A stretch of DNA of 64,000 bases from Kryptolebias marmoratus (GCF_001649575.2 NC_051439.1:9432354-9496353); one strand, 5' to 3'. Shown: positions 48,150-60,720, numbered from the stretch's first letter. Notes: generated by a model from the letters alone, not told the origin. Made by a program: numbers and translations.

Positions 48150-48835
48150 AGGAATATTTATAAACCTTTAATGTGGAAGTTTTAGCGTGAGATCATCTTA
48201 TGTTGAGAAATGACAGCGTTATAGCTGCTTTGATTCAACCATAAAAATAAAGTTATGCACATATTTATGCTTAGAGTATGTGTTGTGAATGACTTTTAGC
48301 TACAACCGCAACAAAATTTAGCTCAATATCTAAATAACCAGTTTGTGTAATTTAATGTGGATTAGCTGTTAAAGCCATCTTGAATTGGACTCACTTCAAA
48401 AGTTAATGAGTTGTAAATGTACACCCAATGATTACTTTTTGAAAGTATCATTAAAATCTGTCCTGTGGTTCATGAGACATTTTGCTAACAGACATAAAGG
48501 CTTGACTCCAACAGTTAATGCTAAGGTTATAATCAAAGATCTTGCACAACAAGAAGCACAAGGACTATGTGTTGTGAGTTACTCTTGGGTACAAGCCCAC
48601 CAAATTTTAGCACACTTTCTGTGAAACTCACTGAATTAAAGCGATTTTTGTGCTTTCTAAGGTCAGTTTGCTGGGGTGGCCATATTGAATTGAGTTGGCT
48701 CCAGACGGCTGCAAACCTCCACTAAGGTCATATCGTTGTTAAAAAATAGTCTGGTACAGTTTGTGACCCATATCATCAATTGCTTCTTGTGACAAAACAT
48801 TGTCACCCACCTTTTGCTGGCAGGTGATGATAAAA
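48150..48835 (-). repeat. Family A dimer, reversed
   Basis: Two reversed modules joined by the shared linker. The first has GATCATCTTATGTTGAG, GACTTTTAGCTACAACC and CATGAGACATTTTGCTAACAG. The linker includes CTCCAACAGTTAATGC and ATCTTGCACAAC. The second ends with TGTCACCCACCTTTTGC, the reverse of the 5' terminus seen at 36.2 kb. Confidence 0.75.
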
Positions 48836-48989
48836 CACCCTTTAGGTAAAGCTAAAATGTAGATTTTCTTCTTACTTTTATGCTTACTTTACTTTTAAAT
48901 ACTCTACACAAATAACAAATGTACATTTTATTATTAGTGTTACCAACACAATCTATCACAGCTTCTATTTTTAAAATGTCACTCAGCTG
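48836..48989. other. AT-rich spacer
   Basis: Nothing recognised. Confidence 0.3.
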
Positions 48990-49430
48990 AATAAAGTCTG
49001 ATCGCTCATAAATTCAGCATCGAATAAAGTGATCAGATTACATTTAATGCATTTTTTTTCGAGCCGTGGGCCTCTCCCATAAATTAAAACCATCTGAAAG
49101 CGTCTGGAGTGCATTTCATTTTGCCTTGATTCATGCGCTGTAATATAACCCCTCTCTGATTCCCTGTGTGTCACAGGACAGCGGGGCGAGTGAGCTGAGT
49201 GCGTCAGGAGATTAAAACCTAACCGCGAGATTGAACTCAGGATGTAAGCATCAGATAATATAGTAGAGATATAATGAAAGTGTAAACAAAAACCTGGCAC
49301 AAGAGAGAGACGTCTGCTCATGAAATCTCCTCTTGCACTATTGTCCTTCGAACAAAAAGGATCCCACAGGCCTGGCGCCCTACAAGTTAATAACAGCTGA
49401 CTGAATTACATTCTTCAGAAGCAGATTAAA
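48990..49430. promoter_or_regulatory. Candidate conserved non-coding block
   Basis: TTAATGCAT (49044-49052) preceded by AGATTA, then a balanced segment to about 49400. The minus frame 48983-49321 (112 codons) overlaps the block but has no domain. Confidence 0.35.
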
Positions 49431-49891
49431 GGGACAGTCTGGTCATTTTTAAAGGGATGCTCTGTCAAATAGTTATCCATAGTTAGTACCTTATCAATCC
49501 TTACGTCAGTCATAAAGAGCTGAGTTTGAAAAAAAGGGTTAAAGTCTTCGTCCAGGCTAGGCTAATGGCTCATCAAATGAGGGTCTGTTTTTTTTGTTGT
49601 TGTTGTTTTTCGAGCTTATAACACAACTGAGTCTCAAAAACAACATAACAGTGTGAAAGAACGCTCAGTTAGCTACTAATAAAGCTCTACACTTTTTTTA
49701 ACCATGCACTGTGTTACTGTCTGACAAATAGTTGACAGAACAGTACTTCAAAAAGGACTAGACTAGAGGATTAGATTAGATCCAGACCCAAATTGAGTCT
49801 TACCTGGACCCAGATAGGTTGTTGTTTTTACACATTGATAAATCTAGCTATATTTTTTTTTTTACTTCCATGCATTTCTTTTAGGTCTCGC
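49431..49891. other. Intergenic sequence
   Basis: T runs. No feature recognised. Confidence 0.35.
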
Positions 49892-50030
49892 AACTTTCTA
49901 CGATTTATGGTAATTCGTCTTCAAAGGCACAGTTTTTCTAGAATTTACAGTCATTTATTTAAGGCGGCAATGCTTTTCCAGTATTTACAGTAATTTATTG
50001 CATGCTTTTCTAGCATTTACAGTAATTCCC
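49892..50030 (+). repeat. Degenerate tandem array of a ~24-bp word
   Basis: Four spaced copies of a CTTTTCTAGCATTTACAGTAATT-like unit begin near 49892, 49932, 49972 and 50004. Spacers between them vary in length. The last two are closest to each other. Confidence 0.6.
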
Positions 50031-50140
50031 ATATCTGGGCCGCGGTTTTGTTCTGCAGAAGGAAGCTGCCACCTCACAAAGAGATATCGGGCTGAAAAAA
50101 AAAGCAATATGGTAAGTCAAGAAAACTAGCATGGCTCTCA
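50031..50140. other. Spacer
   Basis: Nothing recognised. Confidence 0.3.
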
Positions 50141-50222
50141 CTATATATATATACATATATATATGAAAGTATATATAAGTATATATATATTTATATCTAT
50201 ATTTATATTTATATTTATATTT
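50141..50222. repeat. AT-rich microsatellite, (TA)n then (ATTTAT)n
   Basis: Starts as TA dinucleotides with interruptions and ends as ATATTT hexamers over about 80 bp. Confidence 0.9.
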
Positions 50223-51254
50223 AGAATATGAACCTTTGCTAGAAAAATGTCTTAATGTGGGTCCCTTCAAGTTTTATTTGAAGACTACTGGACTAGAACA
50301 TCTCTTTACATCTATACTTGTTTAGATTTCTTTTTTTTAATTTTTATTTTTTTGCCAGATAACATGTGTAGACATCTTTTTAAATGTTCAGTTATATAAG
50401 ATCACTTTACATAGAAGAGATAAAATAAATGTGTTGCTTCTTTTACTCTGTAACTGAAAAACGGACACACAAGTATAGTAAAGATGTCAAATTATTCAGT
50501 GTTTTCATCAACTTGTAGCCAAACTGCTTGAGTCATGTTGTGCAAGTCTGCAAGGGAAGATTATGATGTGTAAAGCTCTTGCACTCTTGTCAGTGCTGCA
50601 TGCTGGGTTCACACCTTTTTGTCCTTGTGCGTCTGGCTGGTGTAGTGATAGATTGGTCGTCGCTTGCACGTTGAGAGCAGCTCGGGATGAGACGCCTGCC
50701 GGACAGCTGTGCTGGCACACGGTGCAGGACTTGGTGCCAAGTCGCAGAGCCTTTGTACCCCTGCTGCTCCCTGAGCTCCATGCTTCAGCCTCTTCCCTGT
50801 CGTGCTGCAATGACAAAACACACGTCGGGCATTAATAGCTCACTTTGCATTGGCTTGGAGTTCCCAGACCAGCTTTTCTGTGGTGAGTGACAGGCCGGTG
50901 GCATATAAAAGAACATGTTTGTTGTCTGAGTTATTATATTAGATAACCAAGATGATAAATACCAAATGCTTCCATTGCAGTTTTTTGGGCTAATTGAAAC
51001 TGTTATACTTCTAATTTCCTGGTAATTAAGATAGACATCATTCAAACTTCTAGTGAATAAGAAGTTAGTTACAGTAGCTATGTACAAAGAACACAATGAT
51101 AACTTGCAAAAGCAAATAGTGGCAGCCTGAGGCACTTCCAGCAGGAACAATACCATATTATTTGTGCAGGAACCAAGTAATGCAAACCTGGCTGCAAGGT
51201 TAAGCTTTTTACTAGCCTGCCACTGAAAGCAAAACGGTGTTAACATTTTTGCCT
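50223..51254. other. Intergenic sequence, no gene called
   Basis: 50520-50900 is balanced with open frames on both strands. The minus frame 50785-51276 is the longest in the window (163 codons), but has no domain and its start lies in the family A repeat edge. Confidence 0.4.
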
Positions 51255-51810
51255 GTGTCTGTATGTGTGTGTCCATTTGTTTTTTTCTGTCTGTTAGTAA
51301 AATATTTTATGAGCCACTGGACAGATTTCAAAGAAATTCTCAGGAAATAATCATTGGGTGAACATCTACAACTGCTTACCTTTTGAAGTCAACCTGATTG
51401 AAGATGGCCTCCACAACCAAGTGACCAAAAAAAAACCCATATATTGTGCTTAAATGTTTTTGTGGTGGTAGTTGATCATCATTCCTAACACATGCTTCAA
51501 GCACTACACATTGTGCAAGTGCTTTACTTTAAAAATTTGTCATTAACTTTTTGTATCAACCCTGTTTGTCTGTTAACAAAACATCTCATAAATCACTGAA
51601 CAGATTTGAATGAAACTCACAGAAAGTGAGTTTCATCTGATTACTTTTTGGAGTCAATCAATTCAAGCTGGCTACCACAGCTAATCACCTTTAACTAACT
51701 CAAAAAGGTTAATAACCTAGTCAAATTTACAGATACTGAGCTAAAGTTTGATATGGTAGTAGCTGAAAGTCACCCTTCATCCTTCAAGGAATGCATTTTG
51801 CCTTTTATCA
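51255..51810 (+). repeat. Family A dimer
   Basis: Module 1 begins TGTCTGTATGTGTG then TTAGTAAAATATTTTATGAG, with GAAGATGGCCTCCACAAC. The linker has GTCATTAACTTTTTGTATCA and CCCTGTTTGTCTGTTAAC. Module 2 starts ACAAAACATCTCATAAATC and ends with GGAATGCATTTTGCC. An 11-bp inverted repeat ATGAAACTCAC/GTGAGTTTCAT lies at 51610-51636. Confidence 0.75.
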
Positions 51811-51814
51811 AAAT

Positions 51815-52045
51815 AGCATTAACACAAAACGCTATGAAACCTTTGAGACTGGAGTTGCTTTATGACTGCAGAAATGCACTTTGGTCTTGGCCCCGCTCGC
51901 ACTAGCCATTAACTGGTCAATCAGGTCAGAATTAAACTCTTTCTTTCCAAACTGAGGCAATTCAAAAAGCTAAGTAAGAATAAAATTGTAATCATTATAA
52001 TTGTTATAATATAACTTTATTATAATGTAACAGAACCCCACTTCA
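51815..52045 (-). repeat. Family B repeat, copy 4 (loop and right arm)
   Basis: The right terminus AACAGAACCCCACTTCA lies at 52029-52045, the reverse complement of the left terminus in copies 2 and 3. Inner words GGTCTTGGCCCCGC and CTAGCCATTAACTGG match the right arm of copy 1. It begins just after the family A dimer. Confidence 0.65.
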
Positions 52046-52699
52046 TATAATCTGAGCTATCCCTGTAGGGAAGTTTATATAGAAAAACAAAGAAAGGTGT
52101 ATTAAAGGATTAGCATACTTGCTGCAGCATCACAATGCATTAATAAGAGATGATGAAAAATCAATAGTTGTCATATGCAGGATAAAATATTAACTAGTTT
52201 GGAAACTGACCTGAAGAGATTTTTTTTTCTTTCAGCAGCGAGGGCTTCATGTGGTTATTGGTAATAAACACCTACAGTGGTCCAACTGCTAGCTGGGGAA
52301 ATATCATATGTACCAAAGAAAGGGAAGACAAGCAGTTAACCTTCATCATAATTAGATCAACCTGCTCTCTTGTATGTTATGTCAGTCCATTAGAGGCAAA
52401 AAAAAGGTGCTTGAGTGTTCAGTAACAGAAACCCTGGGAATTTTGGTTCCTGCATTTGTAAGCTTAAACTGACCCCAGACTTCAAAACATTTATCAGAAT
52501 TAAATCATAGCTTTGTGCAAACATCTGTCAGTGTCATCTTATGGTTCCACATGAATGCTGTAACTTTGATCACTCCAAGCTACTTAAACTGTGAATAAAT
52601 AAAAAATCTGTTTCTGTGCCATGTTTTGATTGTCCCGTATGAAAAATCTAAGGGAGGAAGCAGATGATGTCACTAACCAGATTCTCCATACATTGTTCT
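52046..52699. other. AT-rich intergenic sequence
   Basis: Nothing recognised. Confidence 0.35.
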
Positions 52700-53350
52700 C
52701 ATTGTCACTGTAGTTATCCATCCAGCCAGGACCTCCTCTTCCTCTACCTTTGGTGAATGGATTCCCGGTGGAAGGATCGACATGGATTTCACAAACAATT
52801 TATCCCAAATTACAGGAAAATTGGCTGCAGATCTTTGAGAGAAGAAAGGGGTGCGAGAATAAGTAGTATGGCAAGGTTGAGATGATCCACAGGGTATTTA
52901 TTCACCAAAGCTCTCATGGTAGTTCCACAGAGTTCTCCCCTTTCAAAATAACTGCACCTCCCCAACCCCCTTCTCCCAACACACACACCCACACATCTCA
53001 AAAAACCTCACAACAACCCCCTCCTTTCATTTGCTGTTTCAAATGTATTAATGGGCTGGAACCTTCCTGGATGATCTTGGCCCTCTCCCTAATGAAAACG
53101 CTCTGCGCCTAATTCCCAGAGAAGTAATCAGGCTCTGGCCTCCGGAGTGCCGGGGCATGCAACATGCCGAGCTGGAGGAGCCCCAGCGTGACCTCCACAC
53201 TGTGTCCTTCAGTCACCCCGTGTTGCCCTGCGCCCTCTTGGGCCTGGGCCTCTTCATCTCCAAGGTCCTCAACGCCAGAGGCCACAAACCTGAACCTCAG
53301 CAGTGTGGAAGAGAAAATCCAGCAGTCTGATAGACTTGAACCCCCTGACA
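52700..53350. promoter_or_regulatory. Candidate conserved non-coding block, or exon
   Basis: GC-richer block with CTAATGA (53089-53095), CTAATTCCC (53109-53117) and GTAATCA (53124-53130). From 53052 to 53330 a plus frame is open for 92 codons, with Pro-Glu-Cys and hydrophobic ALLGLGLFI words, but the other plus frame (53164-53445) and the minus frame (53109-53351) are also open. A splice acceptor-like CTAATTCCCAG precedes at 53109-53119. Exon or CNE cannot be decided here. Confidence 0.35.
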
Positions 53351-54949
53351 AATCTCCTGCTTACAGTATGGCAATGATGTGTAACGTTTTGCACTGTTAT
53401 AGTTATAAAAGGAAATCAAGCGTAAAGAATTTAAAAACAGTTTAAGCACTTTTTGATTCAATCCTGTCTGAAAGTTAGACTAAATTTACTTGGAATAAAT
53501 CTCAGAAAGTATCCTCCTGCGGAAAAGTTAGATGTTTCAAAATCTTACATCATTGTTCACTGTAAAAGCCGTGTACATCTCCTTTGGGTGTCTTGGATGC
53601 ATCATCAAATCACACCCTTCAGCCACTGTACACAGAAGCTAACCACAGATTGTACACAGTGAAATAAAAGCCTTCTTCTCTCCCTATGAGGCTTCCTTTT
53701 TAAAGCTGATGGGGGACAAAACAGCAGCAGAAACCATGTATTGGGCTTTCCCTGTGTTTAGCTTGTCAGTAGCCAGCAAGCTTTTGTTTGGTCTGTTCTG
53801 ACAGGTCTCCCTTTGTTTCTGTTCTCCGTCCCCCTAGGCCCCGGCCTTCTTCAACCTTGAGGTAAGCCCAGCCAGATGTGGCAACACGGGGCTCTTTACA
53901 GCTGCACAAAAAGACGGGGGAAGTCACTGGGACGTGCATCATCTGTTTCAGCTTGTCTGTCTTCTCTGACAGACCCACTGAGCACTGTTTTCATTCCTCT
54001 TGGGTAATTTCTTTTACAGTTTTGCAAACTGTCAGCACACCTAAAGCGCCGATCCCCACCTGGCAGTACTGTTGCCCGTCACCCCTAATGACAACCAGAC
54101 ACCCGCTACGACAGGACACTAAGGTGTTAACTACCCCACAGAGCTACATCAAGCACACATTTTGTTAGTTCACGTTTTCCATTTGAAGAGGATCGGCCTT
54201 CTGGGATTATTTACAGCAATTGAACCATTTGCCATTTCTCATTGTACATCTTAGCCACTCAGTGATGCAACAGAAAAACAAAGAAGTTCAGAGTCAACAT
54301 TATAAGGAAAAATAGACTATTTTTTCAAATTACAAAAATCGCAGCTTTCCGCAAGACACATTTATGTGTGAGCACTTTTTCAAGGCAATTTATTTGAGAT
54401 AAAAAAAAGTCAGCCTTCACATGTGTTAGTGGAGCATGTGACACTTACACTATGGTATGCATTTGTTTTTTCGTAGGGCATTTCCATTCTCTCTTCAGCG
54501 ACCTTGAGGGAACAAGGACCATCGGGCAATTGGCTGGTGTCTGGAGTAGTTAAGTCAGACATTTCACCGCTCCACAAAGAACTCCAACCCCTCTAACTAC
54601 TGAAGAAATTACTCTAAAAAGATAATGAAGGAAAATGTGTCAGATACAAAGAAGACAGCACTTTTTAGTGTCAGTACTCATCTCGGCACGAAATGCTCCG
54701 TTTAGACCCCTTTCAAGAAACAAAGCTTTCTGGCACAGACTTACAGGTAGTGATTGTCTAAGAATGTAGGGAATAATTTCCATTTCTCTTCTCCCCACCA
54801 CCTCTCTCATACCCTTCCAACCTTTTTTCGTCTGAGGCTGTAACGTTCTGCAGCTCAGCCTGAAGTTGTGAAGCAAACTTGGTGAAAAAAAAAAAAGCAG
54901 CAGGAGATGAATCTCTTTAAGTCTCTTGAACAACATAAAACAGTCTGGG
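53351..54949. other. Intergenic sequence, mixed
   Basis: Patches of balanced composition (53680-54130, 54460-54560) that may be small regulatory elements. The minus frame 54640-55011 has no domain. No repeat family recognised. Confidence 0.35.
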
Positions 54950-55245
54950 CTTCCATTATTCAGAGGCTTGTGCTGCTTGTTTACAGTGCAGCGGGCCTGC
55001 TGCACCTGCACTCCGGATGGCCTGACAGCTTGATGGGCCCTTTAATGGTGATTCACTGGCCAGATCCATGTGGATAAAAATGGAATTCTGGGAGAGCAAT
55101 CTAATAAGAAAATAAAGCGTTGAATGGTTGCCATGGCTGTTGGAAGAGCTCGCTGGGCCCTGTTCACCAGACCGTGCTGGCCGGGAATCAAATCTTTGAT
55201 CTCTGGGTTTTATTACATGCTATCACCTCAGCTAGGGATCCCTTC
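54950..55245. promoter_or_regulatory. Candidate conserved non-coding block with TCF/LEF palindrome
   Basis: TGTTTAC (54978-54984) and the palindrome ATCAAATCTTTGAT (55187-55200), two opposed TCF/LEF-type half sites. Balanced sequence between them. Function inferred. Confidence 0.4.
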
Positions 55246-56989
55246 AAAAAGAGTGTTTCAGGGTCAAATGGGTAGTACTTAAGTTTTACCTTTTAAAATG
55301 TGGGTTTTAACCTTGATGTTCTGTAAACAGGATTTTAGTGCTAAAAATAAATACATTTACTATGAAGATTGCACACAAAAGAATTGCCGTGATCTCTCCG
55401 TGAGGTGCAAGGTATCCAGAGGCAGTCCAGTCAAAATGATGTTTAGCAGCATGTACCCATTAAAAGAGCTGCACGGCCCCAAACACACCAAGCTTGCACA
55501 AACACACACATATATTTCCAGGGCTCTAACATGCAGTCTGCATTGATCTTCTCTTGTCATATATCATTAATGAGGGTATTAAATCCATGTTTAGGAAGCA
55601 GAAGGCTGGCTTTAAGCAGGTTTCTTTGCTTGCACAAAAGACCTTTGCTGAAATCTCCCCAAAGGAAAGGCCACTCTCTGGCTGTCTTTTGCAGAGGAGC
55701 ACGTTAATGGAGTGATGTCATGGTGGCTCGAATGACTGCTACCGTCCTGGGACAGAGAGACAATTTAAGTTGCATAAAGCTACTCTTAAATCAGTAAATT
55801 CTGAAGGGCAGAACATTGTAAAATTATAGCCTCATATTGGGTTCTACTTTCAGCAGGAGAGTATTTCTTTTAATGGGTTATTTTGAAAAAAGTAAATCTA
55901 ATTTTTCTGAATTGTTTGTTGCAAATCACAAAACTATCCTTAGAAACTACCTTGTTGCACTGTAAACCAGCTGTATTGATCAGACTAATATCCCCCACCT
56001 GTGCACCTCACCCCTGGGTTATCATCGCATCATTACCATCCGGAGTTTGCAGAAACGCTACAGTATGATATGGCAAATGGACTTACTATTGATTTTGTCA
56101 GAGAAAGAGAGAATGGCAGATGGAGAGGAAGTCAAAAGAGAACATCTGGAAGGGGACAAGGAGATTGGGTGTGTGGAGGGCCTCAGATGATAGATGATAT
56201 AGGAGGATTGTGCTACAGATAATCCTTCTTGAAGACTGGGGCTCTGTCTGAAAAGTAGAAGAATTTTATGAAGGAAGAAGATGTGAAAAAAGGGAAAATA
56301 TGTGCAAGTTGCCAGTGATCAACAGTGACTAAATGTCCATTTTTATAATTCTTGAATGCAAAAATAAGATTGTAGCATATTATAATATAGCAACTTTGCT
56401 TGAAATAATCCTGTTATGACATGGAGTTTTTGCTTTGGAGTAAAACTGAGGTTTTAATATGATGAGCAGTATGAGGGTAGGAAAAAAATGGGGCAATCCT
56501 TCCTTTTGGGAAAGGGATATCCTGAGGCATAGTTATATAGACCTTAAGTGCTGACAAAGAAGATATTGTATTTTTCCAGTAATCCTTTTAAACACCACGG
56601 GGCAGAATCACACACTTCATTTCACAGTAATGCTGCTGAAGTTTGCCAATAAATGATTTTTATCAGTCATTTATTAAACCCATAAAAGACGTACATTTCG
56701 GTGCATAAAGTGCACTTTTGTAAAGAAAAACTCTTAGAAAGTAAAATTATGGCAGTGATTCCTTCAGAATTAGGTCATCCACACTGAAAAAAGGCCTGTA
56801 TTTTTTTCTCCTTTCTTCCCACTGGGTTGGTTTGTTTTGTTCTGCTTGATTAATCAAGAATGCTGGAAACTGTATGTATTGTTTCCGCACCATGAGCAGT
56901 GTCTAAAATATTTGCTGTGCATTAAATACTTTAGCAGACAATCAAAATCGTTTCAGCACTCCCCATTACTGTGAATAGGCTTAAGGGAA
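55246..56989. other. Intergenic sequence
   Basis: AT-rich with no clear features. Frames at 55298-55560 and 55883-56222 have no domain. Confidence 0.35.
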
Positions 56990-57650
56990 AATAATGTGCT
57001 GGGCATGCTGGTTAAGGAAAACATGTCAACAATCCCTCGTCAGCGTGAGTTTCTCGCTGTCAGGTGGAGCTTACTAGGGGCTACGATTAGCACGGATTTG
57101 TGTGATGCACCGTAACCTTGACACTGAACTGTGAAACAGCTTCACGGAACGTTCCAAAGCACCTGTCAGTCAACTCACACCTACGAGGATAAATATCCAT
57201 CTGCAGGGGCGGTGCTTTAAAAGACATGTTACAATGAGTGCAGTGTAGCTGTTTTAGACACAGCAGCAATATGTTTTGAAATACATTACCGGCTGCATGT
57301 TCTGCTCTTGTACCACAGCTGACATTGTGATGCGCCAGCATCAACCTTCCTGACAAATTGACCCCCGCGTTTACCTGCAGAGAGGAAGCATTGTGGTTGA
57401 TTTGAACACATATCAAGAAGAAGTAAAGTATTCAAAACCAAACACTTTGCCCTCAAGGGTTTGCTTCCCGATCGTGGACCTTGAGAAAGTAGCGGCAGCT
57501 GCAGCGGATGTTAACATGAGTCCAAATCATGTGACTTTTCTGACCAGACAGCACCACTGGCACAGGAGGACCCTCTCTGTCAGTCCAGTCTGTTCTGTTT
57601 GGCTGCTGTGAAAGCACCATTAACAGCTGAGGTGATGTGAAATGTGAACC
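56990..57650. promoter_or_regulatory. Candidate conserved non-coding block
   Basis: Perfect palindrome GGAACGTTCC (57146-57155), containing the GAAnnTTC pattern of heat-shock elements, near CACCTG (57160-57165). A plus frame at 57393-57611 and minus frames overlap it without a domain. Confidence 0.35.
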
Positions 57651-58399
57651 AGGGAGGAAACACATTTTTCAATACATTAATTTTTAGGAAGCATCTTTCA
57701 CAAACGTCTCCGCTATTGTCTGCCCTGCGGGAAGTTGCTGAATGAGTTTTACTGTGCGTTCAAGGTAGGATGGCAGGGATAGGACAGAATGGAAACCCTT
57801 TGCTTTCTTAAAACAGACTTTAATAAATCTGTTCACGTTGAACTTTGATTCTTCAGTTTTTTGGTGTTTAAATCTTCACAGCGCTGTTTCACCAGACTAA
57901 AAGGGTGTAAATTAAACTTGCTACAGTAGCCACAAGGAAAACAAGACTGGCATAAACCATTTAACAACTAAGTAGCTGTTTGAATTTATTGCAGGATTGG
58001 ACTTTGTCTGCCAACAATTGAACACATTTTATGCAATAATTTGTGGTTAAGAAATACAGGAAGTCTGGTTGCTTTACCAGGGGAAGCTGGGGGAAGCACA
58101 GGGACACTTCTATTGAGAGGAAAGATGGGCAGAGGTGTGGTGGAGCGCTCGGGGCACCTCACATGAGACCAGAAAGGATTTCACACCACTTGTGACCAAT
58201 TGTTTGGGCTAAACCCTGAATTTGTCCCTGGTTAAAATCAGCTCCACCTTACTGGCACAGTATAAACAGAAGAGAGCAATGGTCCTACACTACACAAGTA
58301 AGGTTAAAATTGTTAATCATTGTTGCCTCCAGTGGGAAAATCCTAGACTTTTGTATAAAAAAAAGACTGCATACCATTTGTTTTAACATTCACAAGATG
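57651..58399. other. Intergenic sequence
   Basis: Nothing recognised. Confidence 0.35.
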
Positions 58400-59000
58400 A
58401 ATGAAGGCCTCACCTTGCACCATTCCTTCTGAATTAAGGCCTTGGCAGTGCAATGAAGCTGTCAGTCACCAACATGTCTGGGCTAATCGCCTCCTAATCA
58501 TCTGCATTTATAGACGTCCCTCATCTGACAGGTGAGGATGACTGAAACCTCCCAGCAGCAGTGTCTAAACATGCACCTCAATCGAAACCTCTGAAAACCA
58601 AAACAGGATGAGATGGCCACACTCTCATGACATATTCAGGGAAGAACTCCCCTTTGGGCATATTAAAGTTTTGTATTTTTTTTTTTTTTTTTACTTTTTT
58701 TGCCTTGACGGACTTCACCTTGTAGAGTTTAACAAAGGCTGGCATTCTCTTTGACATCTCTTCATTTGGTGCTTCGTGCCATCAGTTCTCTAAAGGGAGT
58801 GAGATGAGTGGCATGGTGAGGTACACATTTGCCTTCTGGTGTGACGTAAGGGCAGTGTTTATGCGACATCATAAATATGCATGTTTCTTTGTGTGGTACA
58901 GGGGCATTTATGACAGTGAAGTGGTGATATTTGCACATTCAGAGGTCATTTTCCTGACAGCCACTGTGACAGCAGGGCTGAACAAAGCAAAAGACAACTA
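58400..59000. promoter_or_regulatory. Candidate conserved non-coding block pair
   Basis: 58430-58560 has two TAATC words (58484-58488, 58495-58499) next to CATCTG (58499-58504). 58800-58990 has ATAAATATGCATG (58871-58883). A T run near 58675-58692 separates the two parts. Confidence 0.35.
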
Positions 59001-60489
59001 CATATTAAACCCTGGAATAATCAAAACATTGAAGTTTAATGTTAATGTTTAATGGTTAACTTGTTAAATGTGATTCATTTTGGGATAAATTGCATTTCAT
59101 GGATGGTCTAAAAACACACCAACGATAACTAATATGGTTGCAAACACTCAGAACTCAGTGAGACTGCAACTGAAAATTTCCATATTTTCTCGCAATACTG
59201 AGTCAAACTTTAGCCACAAACTAGCCTTCAACAGTTGCAGCCCAGTGAGAGCAAATTCATAACATTGTTGGTTAACTGCTGTTTCAGGTTAAATAAATCC
59301 AACTAAACCCCAAATGAAGGTGCTGATCAGCCAGGATGATTGCTTGATATCTGTGTGCCATTTCTTCAGCCTCAAACAGATCATATAATGTGCAGAGCTA
59401 TGTCCAAGTGAACACAGGTGCTCTGATTCGTCCTGCGTGTTCCAGCACAAATTCAGGCATCCAGGAAACATGTTCCCTTCCCAAATGACCTTTACCCCAG
59501 GGACTCTATTGTCAACACCGAGGAGAGTTATAGTGGAATCTAAAGTACTGAGTCAGAGGTATGGCTGAGGGAGTAAAAGACAACAAGAAGGAGGTATGTT
59601 TGGCTGTGATATATTGGACTTTATATCATTTAAGAAGTATTTTACATTTTCTTTTATACAATTAACTATTTTAGTAGTAAACACAGCAGCCAGGACAAGA
59701 AAAAAGCATGAAGATCTGAAGAAACAACTAATCACACAAGTCAGTAAGTTGAGAAACTGATAAATCCCAAGAAAACCACCCCCTGCTGTGTTGAGGTTTA
59801 CAACAGCTCAATGTTTTCTTTCTTGGATACAAGTCTGAACAATCTCCTCTCTCTAAGTCAAAGTGTGACATGGCACAAGTCCAAACACGGGCCTACAGTA
59901 AATAGAGAGTGCTCCAGAGTGCTTGGAGCCGTGCTGCGGAGGGACAGTGTTTGGATAGGCCCCTGCTCACTCATCTACATGGACTGCAAAGATGAATTAA
60001 TGGGCTCACATGCTGGATGTCAGATTTATGTGTCTCTCATTGCTGCTTTGCTCTACAGCCCAGGACTCACAATCATACCACAGGGCTTACACTAACACAC
60101 AATCTCTTATAACAGTTTCTATTATGCAATTATCTATAAATGGATATAATTTAGTTATTTTATGCAAAAAAAAAAAAAAAAAAACATTCACTACTGGGTC
60201 ACTTAAAAATTCACTCTGTGATGAGTAAAACATTTAAGTATTTTTTTAAATATATAATTTCTTTCCATGTTTGCAGAGCAGGGAGGTAAGTGATACCCTG
60301 GGGCCTTTGCTCGGAGATTGTCCATTGTTTGTGTATTATGAGCAAACAGGATTAGTTTTGCATGTGTGAGCATGTGCACACATTTGAGGATGGACACAAC
60401 TTTAAATTGAGGGCGATTGTCTTGGAATAAACACAAGTAGTGACACTGCCTACGGGGAGAGTGAAGTAATGCTTATGCTTAGTGTATGT
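59001..60489. other. AT-rich intergenic sequence
   Basis: A run of 19 A at 60166-60184. Frames near 59289-60095 have no domain. No repeat family recognised. Confidence 0.35.
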
Positions 60490-60720
60490 GTTTAAGGTGA
60501 AATTGGGCAGGATGGAGGTGGATGCTGGAAAACAATTTTCCCCATTCCTCTTGCTGCCTGGAGCCGGGGCTGATCTGTCCCTGGCATGGGCCCCAGGCAC
60601 TGAGAGTAGATATCCACTCCCTAACATTTTCAGCCTGGAGAATAAATACAAGTCTATCACCGCTCAGCTGAAAGACTCATTAGTGCTGGTTGGACGGAGG
60701 AAAGATGGAGGAGTCTGAAG
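60490..60720. promoter_or_regulatory. Candidate conserved non-coding block
   Basis: Balanced, low-repeat block open in both directions (plus 60482-60718, minus 60352-60660). No specific site dominates. Confidence 0.3.

Noticed and set aside
50785..51276. Longest open frame in the window (163 codons, minus)
   Set aside because: No domain, its start lies in a repeat edge, and several such frames are expected by chance in 64 kb.
54640..55011. 123-codon minus frame
   Set aside because: No domain or splice context. Partly in a candidate CNE.
57146..57155. Heat-shock element GGAACGTTCC
   Set aside because: A single GAAnnTTC unit is too short for a functional call. Kept only as a descriptive word.
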